A DNA stretch of 36,793 bases from Vibrio sp. 10N.261.55.A7 (lineage in GTDB: Bacteria > Pseudomonadota > Gammaproteobacteria > Enterobacterales > Vibrionaceae): contig NZ_MCWZ01000201.1 in assembly GCF_002877365.1 (NCBI RefSeq), positions 1-36,793 on the forward strand, written 5' to 3'. Below the pieces are notes generated by a model that searched no databases, was not told the origin of the DNA, and was given only the letters and a program-made list of their open reading frames with translations. This document shows positions 23,589 through 32,790 of this stretch, one piece after another. The translations under genes and the position numbers were made by a program. The number at the start of each line of letters is the position of its first letter. Position 1 is the stretch's first letter.

Positions 23589-24479
23589 ATGAAAAGTAGA
23601 ATTGCAGTGTACCTAATATTCTTCTCTCTAGCGGGTGCTGGAGGTTGGTTTTATTTGGGGAATCAAGATATTAGCTCTCCTCTAACAGAGCTATCAAATC
23701 CGGCGTCAAAGGCGATCGAAACTGAGGTAGAAATCGCAGGGCCGGAGTTACTGGTTGCTCACCATACGTTACCGCGAGGAACGTTAATCACAACCGAAGA
23801 TTTTAAATGGCAAAAAGTCATCAATTTTGATGGCGACATTAGCCGAACCTATCTTAAAGGCACGATGGATCTCAGTGAATTGGAAGGTTTTGTGGTGAGA
23901 AGTACGATTGAGGTGGGGCAACCCCTTAGTCCTGCGCATTTCATCAAGCCGGGGGAGCACAACTATTTATCGGCGGTTCTCCGCCCTGGGTTGCGCGCCA
24001 TTACTATCCCTATTGACGTAATTTCTGGCAGTTCAGGGCTGATAAAACCGGGCAACTCTGTTGATGTCATTCTATCGACAAATCAAGAAGGGCAAGGGTT
24101 AAGAGGCGACGAGCTATCAGGGCTAATGGCTAAGACCATCCTCAGTAAGGTTCGAGTCTTAGCCGTGAACCAAAGCGTAGAGAACCTGAAAGAGTTTGAT
24201 GCCTTTGACGTAAAAAGGTATGGCACCGCGACGTTAGAAACATCTGCCGATCAGGCTGAGCTTCTCACTATTGCTCGAAAAATGGGCGAACTTTCACTCA
24301 GCTTACGCAGCGAATTTTCTCTCGAGGAGACCCAAAGCCGAGAAACTGTTGTCACCGCTGGCGAAGTGATCGATACCTTCAAAGCCCCAATTCAAAGCCC
24401 AAGCCTTATCTTGATGCACGGCACCAAGCGCCGAAATCTGAGTGTCGTTGATAGCGGCGTAGAAGTTGTTGCCGAATAA
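23589..24479 (+). CDS. rcpC: Flp pilus assembly protein RcpC/CpaB
   Basis: A 296-residue periplasmic protein anchored by an N-terminal hydrophobic segment (about 6-22). The SAF-type domain appears as HTLPRGTLITTEDFKW and VRSTIEVGQPLSPAHF, followed by the family core LRPGLRAITIPIDVISGSSG and IKPGNSVDVIL. RcpC/CpaB works with the secretin RcpA in the outer part of the Tad machine. The start is 9 bases after tadV; no good ribosome site is seen, so coupling is likely. No defects seen. Confidence 0.92.
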   Translation: MKSRIAVYLIFFSLAGAGGWFYLGNQDISSPLTELSNPASKAIETEVEIAGPELLVAHHTLPRGTLITTEDFKWQKVINFDGDISRTYLKGTMDLSELEGFVVRSTIEVGQPLSPAHFIKPGEHNYLSAVLRPGLRAITIPIDVISGSSGLIKPGNSVDVILSTNQEGQGLRGDELSGLMAKTILSKVRVLAVNQSVENLKEFDAFDVKRYGTATLETSADQAELLTIARKMGELSLSLRSEFSLEETQSRETVVTAGEVIDTFKAPIQSPSLILMHGTKRRNLSVVDSGVEVVAE

Positions 24480-24493
24480 CCCAAGGACGAACC

Positions 24494-25948
24494 ATGTTAC
24501 TGATTAAACTATTACGAAAAGCCAAACCTTTTCCTCGGCTGACTCTTTGGCTAGCGGCGATGGCTTTCATTACACCTACCTTCTTGTTTGCCGCCGATAT
24601 TTCGAGTGCAAAAACCAGCCAATTGCTTTTTGTTGGCCAAGCCAAAAAACTCTCACTTAACTCAGCCGCAAATACGGTTTTCATTTCGGATCCAGAGATA
24701 GCGAGTTATCAAGCCACATCTGCCAACACCATCATTTTGTTTGCCAGACAGCCAGGGACAACAAGCCTTTTTGTATTGGATGATAAAGGACGCGATATTT
24801 ACTCAACAGACATTATTGTTGGCTACGATACGTCACATTTATCACCGATGCTCAAGCGTGAATTTCCCAACGCCAATATTCAGGTTCGTGCTCATGGTGA
24901 CAGTGTCATGCTAACCGGCACCGTGCCCGATGCTCAAACGGCAAGCCAAGCGGTCGAATTGACCAACCGCTATTTCGTTTCAATGGATATCGATAACATG
25001 GAGTCAGCCGCCGATAAAGGCAACGAAAGCGTGGGTAATGGTGCGGGAACATCGGGATTGCTTCAAGGCCGAGTCATTAATCGGTTGTCTATTTCTGCAC
25101 CAACTCAGGTCAACATTCGAGTACGAATAGCAGAAGTCAGTAAGCAGGTAAAAGAGAATTTCGGTTTCCAATGGAACTACGCTTCCGAAACAGTAAAAGA
25201 TTCACTCAATAGCATTACCTTTGGTTTGACTCGTGATCTCCTTTGGAAAGAGAGCCCTATTGTTGGGGAGTTTGCCGGAAGCGACGCCGTGGGTATGGTT
25301 GATATTCTTGCGCAAGAAAACTTAGTGACGGTTCTAGCGGAGCCAAACTTAACCGCCACAAGTGGCGAGACCGCCTCATTCCTTGCAGGTGGCGAAGTGC
25401 CACAGATAATCAGTGGCGGTAGCGACGAAGCACCAACCATTGAATATAAGCAATTTGGCGTGCAACTCGCTGTGACGCCAACCATTCTGTCTGGCAACCG
25501 TATCGCACTCAAGGTGAAAACCGAGATAAGCGACATCTCAGCCTCTAATAGCGTCACGATTGGTGGAAGCACTCAACAAGGCTTTGACATTCGCCGCGCT
25601 GAAACCAGCGTTGAACTGGCATCAGGTCAGAGTTTTGCCTTAGCGGGTCTGGTAAAGCGAAATGTCACCGATGAACTCACAAATCTTCCGTGGGTCAATC
25701 AAATCCCTGTACTTGGACGGCTGTTTGAGTCTTCTCGCTTTCGTAACAACGAGACAGAACTGGTCATTATTGCTAGCGCCTACTTAGTGGAACCAACCCA
25801 AACACCCCTTGCTACGCCTATTGATAACGCGCACTTAACCAGCCCATTTGAGCGGCTTATTTTCGGCCGTACCTTGAAGCCCATTGAGGGGTATGAACGC
25901 CCACCTGCAGCCATCGCAAGTGAAGCATTTAAAGGGTTTGAGTTTTAA
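24494..25948 (+). CDS. rcpA: Tad secretin RcpA/CpaC
   Basis: A 484-residue outer-membrane secretin forming the exit pore for Flp pili. It has a signal peptide (about 1-33, ending FLFAAD) and an N-terminal pilus-secretin domain (AKKLSLNSAANTVFISDPEIA). A BON-like segment follows (ANIQVRAHGDSVMLTGTV), and then the secretin core with VNIRVRIAEVSKQVKENFGF, LAEPNLTATSGETASFLAGGEVP and the closing ELVIIASAYLVEP. Length is normal for the family. AAGGA lies before the ATG. It sits between rcpC and the CpaD-like lipoprotein gene in the usual order. Confidence 0.95.
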   Translation: MLLIKLLRKAKPFPRLTLWLAAMAFITPTFLFAADISSAKTSQLLFVGQAKKLSLNSAANTVFISDPEIASYQATSANTIILFARQPGTTSLFVLDDKGRDIYSTDIIVGYDTSHLSPMLKREFPNANIQVRAHGDSVMLTGTVPDAQTASQAVELTNRYFVSMDIDNMESAADKGNESVGNGAGTSGLLQGRVINRLSISAPTQVNIRVRIAEVSKQVKENFGFQWNYASETVKDSLNSITFGLTRDLLWKESPIVGEFAGSDAVGMVDILAQENLVTVLAEPNLTATSGETASFLAGGEVPQIISGGSDEAPTIEYKQFGVQLAVTPTILSGNRIALKVKTEISDISASNSVTIGGSTQQGFDIRRAETSVELASGQSFALAGLVKRNVTDELTNLPWVNQIPVLGRLFESSRFRNNETELVIIASAYLVEPTQTPLATPIDNAHLTSPFERLIFGRTLKPIEGYERPPAAIASEAFKGFEF

Positions 25949-25960
25949 GGACTGTAAATT

Positions 25961-26590
25961 ATGAACATTAGAAAACGAACACTAGCGCTATGCCTAACTG
26001 CAATGATGACCGGGTGTACTGCAATAGAAAAACAAGTAACAAGCGATATCGGTAACAATCTATCTGCGCCGTATCATGCACCTCAAATTGTGCTTGATAT
26101 CAACACTCAAACACAAAGATTGAGCGATTCTTCACCTCACGTATCGCTTAAGAGCGCGATGAATCATTGGCATGTGCCTTCTTTAATCGCAGCAAAATTG
26201 GTGGTGCCTGAAGGTACCTCTAAACGAGTATTAAAGCGTTTGGAAACGCAATTTGGTCAAGCCGCTAAATCGGTAAACGTTAAAATCGTCACCCACGCCG
26301 ATAGTGAGTTCATTCTTATCACTCATTCAGCAATCGCAAGCCTCACCGGGTGTGATAATAGTACGATAAAACCAGAGATTCGAGATGGTAAAACGGGGTA
26401 CTCCCCTGCCCTTGAGTGCAGCACATTAAGCAATCTGATCGCTAGCATCGCAGACCCAAGAGATCTGCTCAGCGGTAAGAAACTACAGCAGCCGACGAGC
26501 ATCAATGCCACTAGTGCGCTTCAAAATTACTACAGCGGTAGCGTCATAGCCCCGTCTCTTCAAGCCGTTTCAGTAGGAGGCTCTCAGTGA
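25961..26590 (+). CDS. CpaD-family pilus lipoprotein (RcpB position)
   Basis: A 209-residue lipoprotein. A short signal with lipobox MTGC (Cys19) suggests outer-membrane anchoring next to the secretin. The CpaD family pattern appears late: TGCDNS, then ALECSTLSNLIASIADPRDLLSGKKL, where the NL-A-x-IADPRDL block is diagnostic. Such proteins are thought to help secretin assembly or stability in Tad systems; in Aggregatibacter the equivalent slot is RcpB. The last four bases overlap the tadZ start. Family call is firm, precise role less so. Confidence 0.87.
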   Translation: MNIRKRTLALCLTAMMTGCTAIEKQVTSDIGNNLSAPYHAPQIVLDINTQTQRLSDSSPHVSLKSAMNHWHVPSLIAAKLVVPEGTSKRVLKRLETQFGQAAKSVNVKIVTHADSEFILITHSAIASLTGCDNSTIKPEIRDGKTGYSPALECSTLSNLIASIADPRDLLSGKKLQQPTSINATSALQNYYSGSVIAPSLQAVSVGGSQ

Positions 26591-27768
26591 GTTCACATAA
26601 TATCAATAACGCGCCGACCATTGCCGCCTATTTTATCCGAGAACATGACTGCACAGCCTTTGATCAGCGCTATCAAGATACCGCACTCAAGGCCCATAGC
26701 TATTGTGGATCGTTAGACAAAGCATTGGATAAGTGCATCCAACTCACAGAACTTGATGTCTTGATTGTTCAACTCCCAATCGACCAACAAGCAACCGCAC
26801 TCATCAAGCAGATAACCGCGCGATTGCAACCCATGACAAAACTGGTCTTGATTGGTGAAGAGATTGATGTGCCAACCTACCGCCAATTTATCTCACTCGG
26901 ATGCAGCGATTACTTGCCAGGCATTGTCGATCACGATCAACTCTATCAGCTCACGGCTAAATTAACGCGCTATGGGTTAGAGCAAGTGAACAATGCGCGT
27001 GGCGTACTGGTTTGGGGCGTAAAAGGTGGCGTAGGCACCACCACCATATCAGCGTCACTGGCTCGTATTTTTGCCACGCAGCATCATAGATACACCCTGG
27101 CGATCGATGCTGATATGTATTCTGGCGATTTGGGGCTCGCGTTAAATGAAGAGAATTCAGGACAACTCTCTTCACTTCTCACCTATTCCAACGAACTGGA
27201 TAGTCTCTTAGTCAGGCGCAGTCTGGTCGAGGTAAGCGAAAACCTATCGCTGCTCAATGACTCCTTAGAGCTCAACCAGTCAATCTCTATAGAGGCGTCT
27301 CAACTGGGTGCTCTAGCGGAATATGCCAATGCACATTACGCCATCCACCTTTGGGATAAGAGCCTATTACTCAGCGAAGACCTGTCTACCTTGCTAACGA
27401 ACATTAAGTTGTGTGTATTAGTGTGTGATTTGAGTATGAGCAGTGCCCTCTCTTTAGCAAAAGCACTCAACTACCTAGAGCGTTTCCCGCATGTTCGTTC
27501 GCTCGTGGTGGTCAACGAGACACGCAAAAAGACCCATCAATGGTTTACCGTCCAGGAACTCGAGCAATCACTCGATATCACCGTCAATTATCAGCTCCCT
27601 TTTGCCGGATCTCTGTTAATCAAATCTCAGGAACAAGGGACATCGCCCGATTCGGGTCAATCGGCATGGGCAAAAGAAATGCGCAACATTGCCAGTGACT
27701 GCCTTGGTTTGGCGACACCTAAACACCGTACCTTTTCCCCGTTCGCTTGGTTTGGGGGTAAACGTTAA
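26587..27768 (+). CDS. tadZ: TadZ/CpaE pilus localisation ATPase
   Basis: A 393-residue MinD/ParA-like protein that places the Tad machine at its cell site. The N-terminal receiver-like domain (about 10-130) lacks an obvious phospho-acceptor context. The ATPase domain starts with a deviant Walker A GVKGGVGTTT (about 144-153) and continues with AIDADMYSGDLGLALN. GTG at 26587 is the start and overlaps the CpaD stop by 4 bases; the previous gene's AGGAGG serves as a strong ribosome site. Its last base overlaps the tadA ATG. Confidence 0.92.
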   Translation: MSSHNINNAPTIAAYFIREHDCTAFDQRYQDTALKAHSYCGSLDKALDKCIQLTELDVLIVQLPIDQQATALIKQITARLQPMTKLVLIGEEIDVPTYRQFISLGCSDYLPGIVDHDQLYQLTAKLTRYGLEQVNNARGVLVWGVKGGVGTTTISASLARIFATQHHRYTLAIDADMYSGDLGLALNEENSGQLSSLLTYSNELDSLLVRRSLVEVSENLSLLNDSLELNQSISIEASQLGALAEYANAHYAIHLWDKSLLLSEDLSTLLTNIKLCVLVCDLSMSSALSLAKALNYLERFPHVRSLVVVNETRKKTHQWFTVQELEQSLDITVNYQLPFAGSLLIKSQEQGTSPDSGQSAWAKEMRNIASDCLGLATPKHRTFSPFAWFGGKR

Positions 27769-29078
27769 TGAAAAGCTCAGAGTCCTATACGCGTTATGAG
27801 TTGGGTCGCGATGAAGCAAGAAAAGGGCAAATCATTGCGATGCGGCAAGAGCTGATGGATAACCTCGATCCCTCTGAGGCGCTCACTATGTCGAATTCAG
27901 AACTCGAATTCTCAATCTTCCAAGCTCTGAGCCAGATTGCGGTCAACAACAAGGTCACCATGAACCTTCGTGAGCAGCAGCAGCTTACCAAGGAATTACT
28001 TGATGACATTAGAGGGTTGGGACCATTAGAGGCGCTAATTAACGATGACACTGTGTCTGATATTTTGGTCAATGGCCCTCACCAGGTTTACGTGGAACAA
28101 AATGGCCATTTAACCCTGGCCGATGTCTCTTTTCGAGACCAATCTCATGTTCATAATATCGCCCAACGAGTCGCCAGCAGAGTGGGACGACGTATTGACG
28201 AATCGTCTCCTATGGTGGATGCACGGTTAGAAGATGGAAGCCGAGTCAATGTGGTCGCGCCTCCGTTATCACTGAACGGCACCGTTATTTCAATTCGAAA
28301 GTTCTCTAAACATAAGCTCACTCTTTCGCATATGGCGACGGCAAACAATTTATCGAAAAGCATGGCCGATCTGCTTGCCCTTTTTGTTAAAGCCAAGATG
28401 AACATTCTTGTTTCTGGTGGGACAGGTGCAGGTAAGACAACGCTGCTGAATGCCCTTTCTGCCCATATTGGAGACGATGAACGGGTCATCACCATTGAAG
28501 ACGCGGCGGAGCTCCAGCTTAATCAACCTCATGTGGTGAGTTTAGAGACTCGAGCCACCAGCATTGAGGGCTCTGGTGAGGTCAACCAAACCGACCTAGT
28601 AAAGAATGCCCTTCGAATGCGGCCAGATCGCATATTACTGGGCGAAGTTCGTGGTGAAGAGGTTTTTGACATGCTTCAAGCCATGAACACCGGCCATGAT
28701 GGGTCGCTGTCCACCGTGCACGCCAACACCCCCAACGACGCGCTAATCCGCTTAGAGAATATGCTCAGCATGGCTCAGTCTAAGCTCAGTCCGGAGTTAA
28801 TTCGAAAGCAAATCGCCTCTTCCATCGATGTCATTGTACAGATTGAACGCTGCCGTGACGGACACCGTCGAGTCACCAAAATATCCGAAACACACGGCGT
28901 AAACAGCGGCCAGATAGAACTGACGACACTGTTCGAATTTGAGATTCATGAGAGTGACAATGAAGACACGCTGCAAGGTGCGTTTGTTCAACGCCAAACT
29001 TCAAGTGAAAAACAGGAAAAGCTCATCAGCGCAGGATTGTCTCGACAATTAAAGCAATTGTTAGGAGGTCGAGGTTAA
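27768..29078 (+). CDS. tadA: TadA/CpaF secretion ATPase
   Basis: A 436-residue hexameric ATPase that powers Flp pilus assembly. After an N-terminal helical region, the motor shows Walker [10 protein letters not shown] (about 217-225), the Asp box [14 protein letters not shown], Walker B-like [15 protein letters not shown] and the His box [14 protein letters not shown]. All the motifs expected for CpaF-type ATPases are intact. It acts on the cytoplasmic face with TadB and TadC. TAATG overlaps the tadZ stop; tadB begins 2 bases after its own stop. Confidence 0.96.
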   Translation: MKSSESYTRYELGRDEARKGQIIAMRQELMDNLDPSEALTMSNSELEFSIFQALSQIAVNNKVTMNLREQQQLTKELLDDIRGLGPLEALINDDTVSDILVNGPHQVYVEQNGHLTLADVSFRDQSHVHNIAQRVASRVGRRIDESSPMVDARLEDGSRVNVVAPPLSLNGTVISIRKFSKHKLTLSHMATANNLSKSMADLLALFVKAKMNILVSGGTGAGKTTLLNALSAHIGDDERVITIEDAAELQLNQPHVVSLETRATSIEGSGEVNQTDLVKNALRMRPDRILLGEVRGEEVFDMLQAMNTGHDGSLSTVHANTPNDALIRLENMLSMAQSKLSPELIRKQIASSIDVIVQIERCRDGHRRVTKISETHGVNSGQIELTTLFEFEIHESDNEDTLQGAFVQRQTSSEKQEKLISAGLSRQLKQLLGGRG

Positions 29079-29080
29079 TC

Positions 29081-29953
29081 ATGATTGTGATCTTCGCTCT
29101 AGGGCTAATCGTTTTTTTCCTGATCATGACTGAACGAGCCAATGCCGTGCAAAGAAATAAAGTCATCGCTCGGGCGAATCGATACCTTGGCACCTATAGC
29201 CTGCGTAATCAAAAACAGTTGGCTAAGTCCAATCGTGGCGTCAGGCTCTGGTCTGACAAATTACGCCGATACTTACTGCCACTGCCTAGTGTCGCCGCTT
29301 TGGCAGTGACCTACTTTGTATCAGGGGCGACCCACGTTATCTTGGGCCTACTGCTTGGTGCTGGGACATTTTTGCTGACCAGTAAACTCTACCTTTCAAG
29401 AGAAGCACAAAAGCGTCTTGAAAACATTGAGCATGAACTGCCGCAAGCGATTGATGTCTTTGCTCGTGCCATTTCGGCGGGCGTCCCCGTTGAACGCGCC
29501 ATATTGAGTGTCAAACATGCGTTCAATAGCCCTCTAGGGGACGAGTTTGAGCGCATACACGATGCGCTCATTTTAGGGGTGCCATTTCAGCAAGCGCTAA
29601 CCGATGCCTCTCGCCGAGTCGAAAGTGGCGGTTTTCAGTATTTTACCGCGATTTTAAGCTTGAATGCCGAAACGGGTGGTCCTCTCGTTGAAGTGTTAAA
29701 CAACTTGTCCGTCGGATTAAGAGAAAAACAAAAACTCGACAAAAAAGTCATGGTACTGACGGCTGAACCTCGCATGGCCGCACGAGTGGTGACGGGTATA
29801 CCGATTGCTCTTCTCACGCTTCAATTTGTGAAACAACCAGAGCAAATTGATTTTCTACTGAACGACCCTACTGGTCAGCAAGTCATGCTATACGCCCTAA
29901 CGAGTATCGTTATCGGCTTATTCGTCATCCAAAGACTCACAAAGATAGGCTGA
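29081..29953 (+). CDS. tadB: TadB inner-membrane platform protein
   Basis: A 290-residue polytopic inner-membrane protein with a T2SSF domain. Hydrophobic segments lie at about 1-17, 70-110 and near the C-terminus (two). The cytoplasmic T2SSF motif is clear: ELPQAIDVFARAISAGVPVERAI and FQYFTAILSLNAETGGPLVEVLNNLS. It forms the assembly platform with TadC above the TadA motor. Length and topology are normal. AGGAGG lies 10 bases before the ATG, at the end of tadA. Confidence 0.93.
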   Translation: MIVIFALGLIVFFLIMTERANAVQRNKVIARANRYLGTYSLRNQKQLAKSNRGVRLWSDKLRRYLLPLPSVAALAVTYFVSGATHVILGLLLGAGTFLLTSKLYLSREAQKRLENIEHELPQAIDVFARAISAGVPVERAILSVKHAFNSPLGDEFERIHDALILGVPFQQALTDASRRVESGGFQYFTAILSLNAETGGPLVEVLNNLSVGLREKQKLDKKVMVLTAEPRMAARVVTGIPIALLTLQFVKQPEQIDFLLNDPTGQQVMLYALTSIVIGLFVIQRLTKIG

Positions 29954-29958
29954 TCGTC

Positions 29959-30852
29959 ATGCTCATTATTATTGCAACTTTGGCACTACTCTTGGCGCTT
30001 GGTCTGCTCGATTTTCGCTTGAACCAAAAACAATTCCAGCGACGAAAACAACGCTTTCTAGGCACAACCTTCATCGCATCGCCGCTGTCTGAAACTTGGC
30101 TCAAGGCGGGTTTAACGGTGGGTCATTTTTTTGAAGACAAACTGCTCAGCGAGAAAGACCAGCAACAGTTAAAGACGCTGCTGCTGAGAGCTGGCTTCTT
30201 CAAAAATACGGCCATGCCATTGTTCTTGCTGGCCAAATTTGGCCTGATCATCATTGGTCTCGTGTTGGCGTCTAGCCTATTTGCGCTCAACCCTGAATCA
30301 TTGAGCGGTCAAAACCTTGTCATCAGTTTCGCCTTAATTTTTTCTGCCGGTATTGGGGTAGAGAAATGGGTGGAATGGCGAGGAGAACAAAGACAATCAA
30401 CCATCAGCCGTTATTGCCCTGACATGATGGATATGATGGTGATTTGTACCGAATCGGGTGCAGGGCTTGATGTCTCACTGGCGAAAGTCGCAAGCAAGTT
30501 GAATTCTATCTGCCCTGAATTAGCCAAGGAGCTTCATTTAGTGGTCGATGAACTGACCGTACTGCCAGACAGAAGCCAAGCCTTTCGCAATTTGGCCAAT
30601 CGAACCTTAGTGGAAGAGCTAAAAATTATGGCGACCACACTAAACCAAGCCATGAATTACGGTTCATCGATTGCAAAAACGCTGCGAGTCATTGCGGCTG
30701 ACACCAGACAGAAACGCCTACTCACTATGGAAGAAGCCGCTGCGAAAGTACCCGCAAAAATGGGGGTGCCACTCATTATTCTGGTTTTATTTCCTACGCT
30801 GATGCTCATCGCAGCGCCTGCATTACTGAACCTTATCGCCGCTCTTTCATGA
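29959..30852 (+). CDS. tadC: TadC inner-membrane platform protein
   Basis: A 297-residue T2SSF-domain partner of TadB. An N-terminal TM is followed by a basic stretch, a pair of TMs at about 90-135, the T2SSF block YCPDMMDMMVICTESGAGLDVSL and AFRNLANRTLVEELKIMATTLNQA, and C-terminal MGVPLIILVLFPTLMLIAAPAL. These match the TadC pattern. The start lies 5 bases after the tadB stop. Its TGA is followed by an unusual repeat-rich leader before tadD rather than a tight junction. Confidence 0.93.
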   Translation: MLIIIATLALLLALGLLDFRLNQKQFQRRKQRFLGTTFIASPLSETWLKAGLTVGHFFEDKLLSEKDQQQLKTLLLRAGFFKNTAMPLFLLAKFGLIIIGLVLASSLFALNPESLSGQNLVISFALIFSAGIGVEKWVEWRGEQRQSTISRYCPDMMDMMVICTESGAGLDVSLAKVASKLNSICPELAKELHLVVDELTVLPDRSQAFRNLANRTLVEELKIMATTLNQAMNYGSSIAKTLRVIAADTRQKRLLTMEEAAAKVPAKMGVPLIILVLFPTLMLIAAPALLNLIAALS

Positions 30853-30868
30853 TGTTCAACGCAATAAG

Positions 30869-30941
30869 GCTCAACGGAGCAATACTCAATAAAAAAATGC
30901 TCAATGAAACAATACTCGATAGAACAACGCCCAACGAGAAT
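30869..30941. repeat. Degenerate 30-bp tandem repeat in front of tadD
   Basis: Two related 30-bp units (30869-30898 and 30899-30928), both starting GCTCAA and containing CAATACTC, are followed by a partial third (GCCCAACGAGAAT). They lie between tadC and the tadD signal peptide. The frame stays open through them, so they could encode an Asn-rich extension of TadD. Confidence 0.7.
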
Positions 30942-30971
30942 GGAAACAACAATGCTAACGGAACAGGTAAC

Positions 30972-31691
30972 ATGAAAATTTTACTCCCACTGCTGATTTC
31001 GATACTCCTTTCAGCCTGTGCGAACAGCCCAGAACCTGCCATTGCAGATGAACGGCAAACGCAATTCAAAGTCGCCCAAATGTCAGAAGAGAGCGGGCAG
31101 TTTCAGTCTGCACTCAACATCTATCAACGCTTATACGATGTTCAGCCTAGCGACGAGGTTAATTTAGCGCTTGGTCGAATATTTTATCGTCAAGGAGAAT
31201 GGGTGAAAGCCCAAACGCACTTAAGTGAAATTGCATCTGACAGTGAATTCTATTCTGCGGCTAACCTTTGGAAGGCTCGAACACATTTGCGTTTAGCGAA
31301 CCCAGAGAAAGCGCTGCAGTACATACCGCAGCCGACAACCGACGTCATTTGGGGCAACTTGAATGCCGTTGCGTTGGATTACTTGCAAAAGCACGATGAG
31401 GCGCAAGCGATTTATCTCAGCCAGCTGAAATCCTCGCCATTGAATACCGTCATTAGGCGCAACCTTGTCTACTCCTATTTGCTCGATGGCGATTATCAGT
31501 CAGCGCGTGACCAGCTCGATGTTTTGTATGAGCTTGGCTATCGCGATCAACAATACAGCATGCTTGATGCCATCGTGACCTTACTTCAAGAAGACAACGA
31601 AAGCGCGCTTCGTCAGCTCGAACAATACTCTTCCCCCTTTGAGGTCGAGCGATTCGTCGCACAACTCCGTCAGCTTCGAGTGACAGAATGA
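30972..31691 (+). CDS. tadD: TadD TPR lipoprotein
   Basis: With the start at 30972 this is a 239-residue lipoprotein: MKILLPLLISILLSAC gives a good signal with lipobox LSAC. TPR-like helices follow (GQFQSALNIYQRLYDVQPSD, EVNLALGRIFYRQGEWVKAQTHL, ALDYLQKHDEAQAIYLSQL). TadD proteins are periplasmic-facing TPR lipoproteins needed for Tad assembly. The frame is open back to 30849, overlapping tadC by 4 bases, but that would put 41 Asn-rich residues before the signal peptide. I favour the internal start. Its stop overlaps the tadE ATG. Confidence 0.85.
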   Translation: MKILLPLLISILLSACANSPEPAIADERQTQFKVAQMSEESGQFQSALNIYQRLYDVQPSDEVNLALGRIFYRQGEWVKAQTHLSEIASDSEFYSAANLWKARTHLRLANPEKALQYIPQPTTDVIWGNLNAVALDYLQKHDEAQAIYLSQLKSSPLNTVIRRNLVYSYLLDGDYQSARDQLDVLYELGYRDQQYSMLDAIVTLLQEDNESALRQLEQYSSPFEVERFVAQLRQLRVTE

Positions 31692-32149
31692 AGGGCGTTC
31701 TAATGCGACGACAAAAAGGCGCTTATTCCGTTGATTTTGTCATGACCTTTCTCGTGCTTTTCACCGTGATATTCATGGCGATAGAAATCAGCCGATACAT
31801 GTTAAGCCGCTCATTGGTGGATCTCGGATTCAGGGAGCTAGTCATAGACAGCCGTACGGCCCCTTCACAACCTTTGGCTGGGCTTATCACCAAGTATTTT
31901 AAAACCAGCAACATTGTCAAACCAGAGCATGTCTCGATCGACGCTCGGGCGTGTGTGGATATGCAAAGCTACTTAAGTAATAGTTGCTCGACTGGTCAAG
32001 GTGGTGCTCAAAATATTGTTGAGTACCACCTAACCTATCAGTTCGACCCCATTCTGCCTCTGTTCACCAATAGCAATAGCGAATTATGGACCTATCAAAG
32101 TTATTTAATTGTTCGCAACGAACCTGATTTTGAGGAGAGCAAGTGGTGA
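31688..32149 (+). CDS. tadE: TadE-like pseudopilin
   Basis: A 153-residue minor pilin-like protein. A short basic leader (RRQKGAYSVDFVMTF) runs into a hydrophobic helix (about 14-36), the TadE signature, where cleavage by TadV after Gly is expected. The rest is periplasmic, with two Cys residues that may pair. ATG at 31688 overlaps the tadD stop; a second ATG at 31703 directly before RRQKG is also possible. It is followed by tadF with a 7-base overlap. Confidence 0.86.
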   Translation: MKGVLMRRQKGAYSVDFVMTFLVLFTVIFMAIEISRYMLSRSLVDLGFRELVIDSRTAPSQPLAGLITKYFKTSNIVKPEHVSIDARACVDMQSYLSNSCSTGQGGAQNIVEYHLTYQFDPILPLFTNSNSELWTYQSYLIVRNEPDFEESKW

Positions 32150-32790
32150 GAAAACAGAAAAAACAACACGGTATCGCTCTCGTTGAAATGACCATGTTTG
32201 TGTTGCTATTAAGTGGTGTGATCTGGTCAGTGGTGGCCGTCGCTCGGCTTTATGCCCTTCAAGATCGGCTACACCTTGCTGTTTCAACTATTGGGACACT
32301 GGCTGCAGACATCCCCCCTAAGAACGAAGTCAATCTGCGCTTTGAATCGATACTTTGCGGCAAAAGTAACACCGCCTTACGCTTCGACGAGTGCCCTGAA
32401 TCGATCACGAGTCAATTCTTGTATGAGGCGGCAATTCAAACCCTAGGCACCAAGTATGAAGGCCGCTTTGCTATGCGATTTGAATTTGTCAGCGATCCGC
32501 GCATCGCACAAAGCCAAGAATTTGCAAAGTCAGACACCATTGGTCAGGGGCAATGTGACCTCACTCCTTTCGTTCCGGGTGGCGTGCGCATTAACAGTTA
32601 TTTGACCAACCCAAGCTCGACAAACACAACCACACTAAAAAACCGTGCCCATCATCAGTTCATCTATATGGCCATGTGTGTTGAACCCTTAGGCATTGCA
32701 GGGCGATTGGCTAGCTTCGTCAATAAACCCTTATTTGCCGACTCTATGTCGTTAAGGCGTTACTGGTATGACGGTGACTACATTGAATAA
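32143..32790 (+). CDS. tadF: TadF-like pseudopilin
   Basis: A 215-residue protein with a basic leader (RKQKKQHGIALVEMTMF) containing the G-x-x-x-x-E pseudopilin cleavage pattern and one N-terminal membrane helix (about 18-35). The periplasmic part has four Cys residues and is predicted to be secreted. The start is GTG at 32143 (a second GTG follows directly), with GAGGAG just upstream inside tadE. It overlaps tadE by 7 bases and tadG by 23, implying coupled translation. TadF is assigned by order and size as much as by sequence. Confidence 0.83.
   Translation: MVRKQKKQHGIALVEMTMFVLLLSGVIWSVVAVARLYALQDRLHLAVSTIGTLAADIPPKNEVNLRFESILCGKSNTALRFDECPESITSQFLYEAAIQTLGTKYEGRFAMRFEFVSDPRIAQSQEFAKSDTIGQGQCDLTPFVPGGVRINSYLTNPSSTNTTTLKNRAHHQFIYMAMCVEPLGIAGRLASFVNKPLFADSMSLRRYWYDGDYIE

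Noticed and set aside
28151..28495. 114-codon minus-strand open frame inside tadA
   Set aside because: Antisense shadow; tadA motifs across this region are intact.
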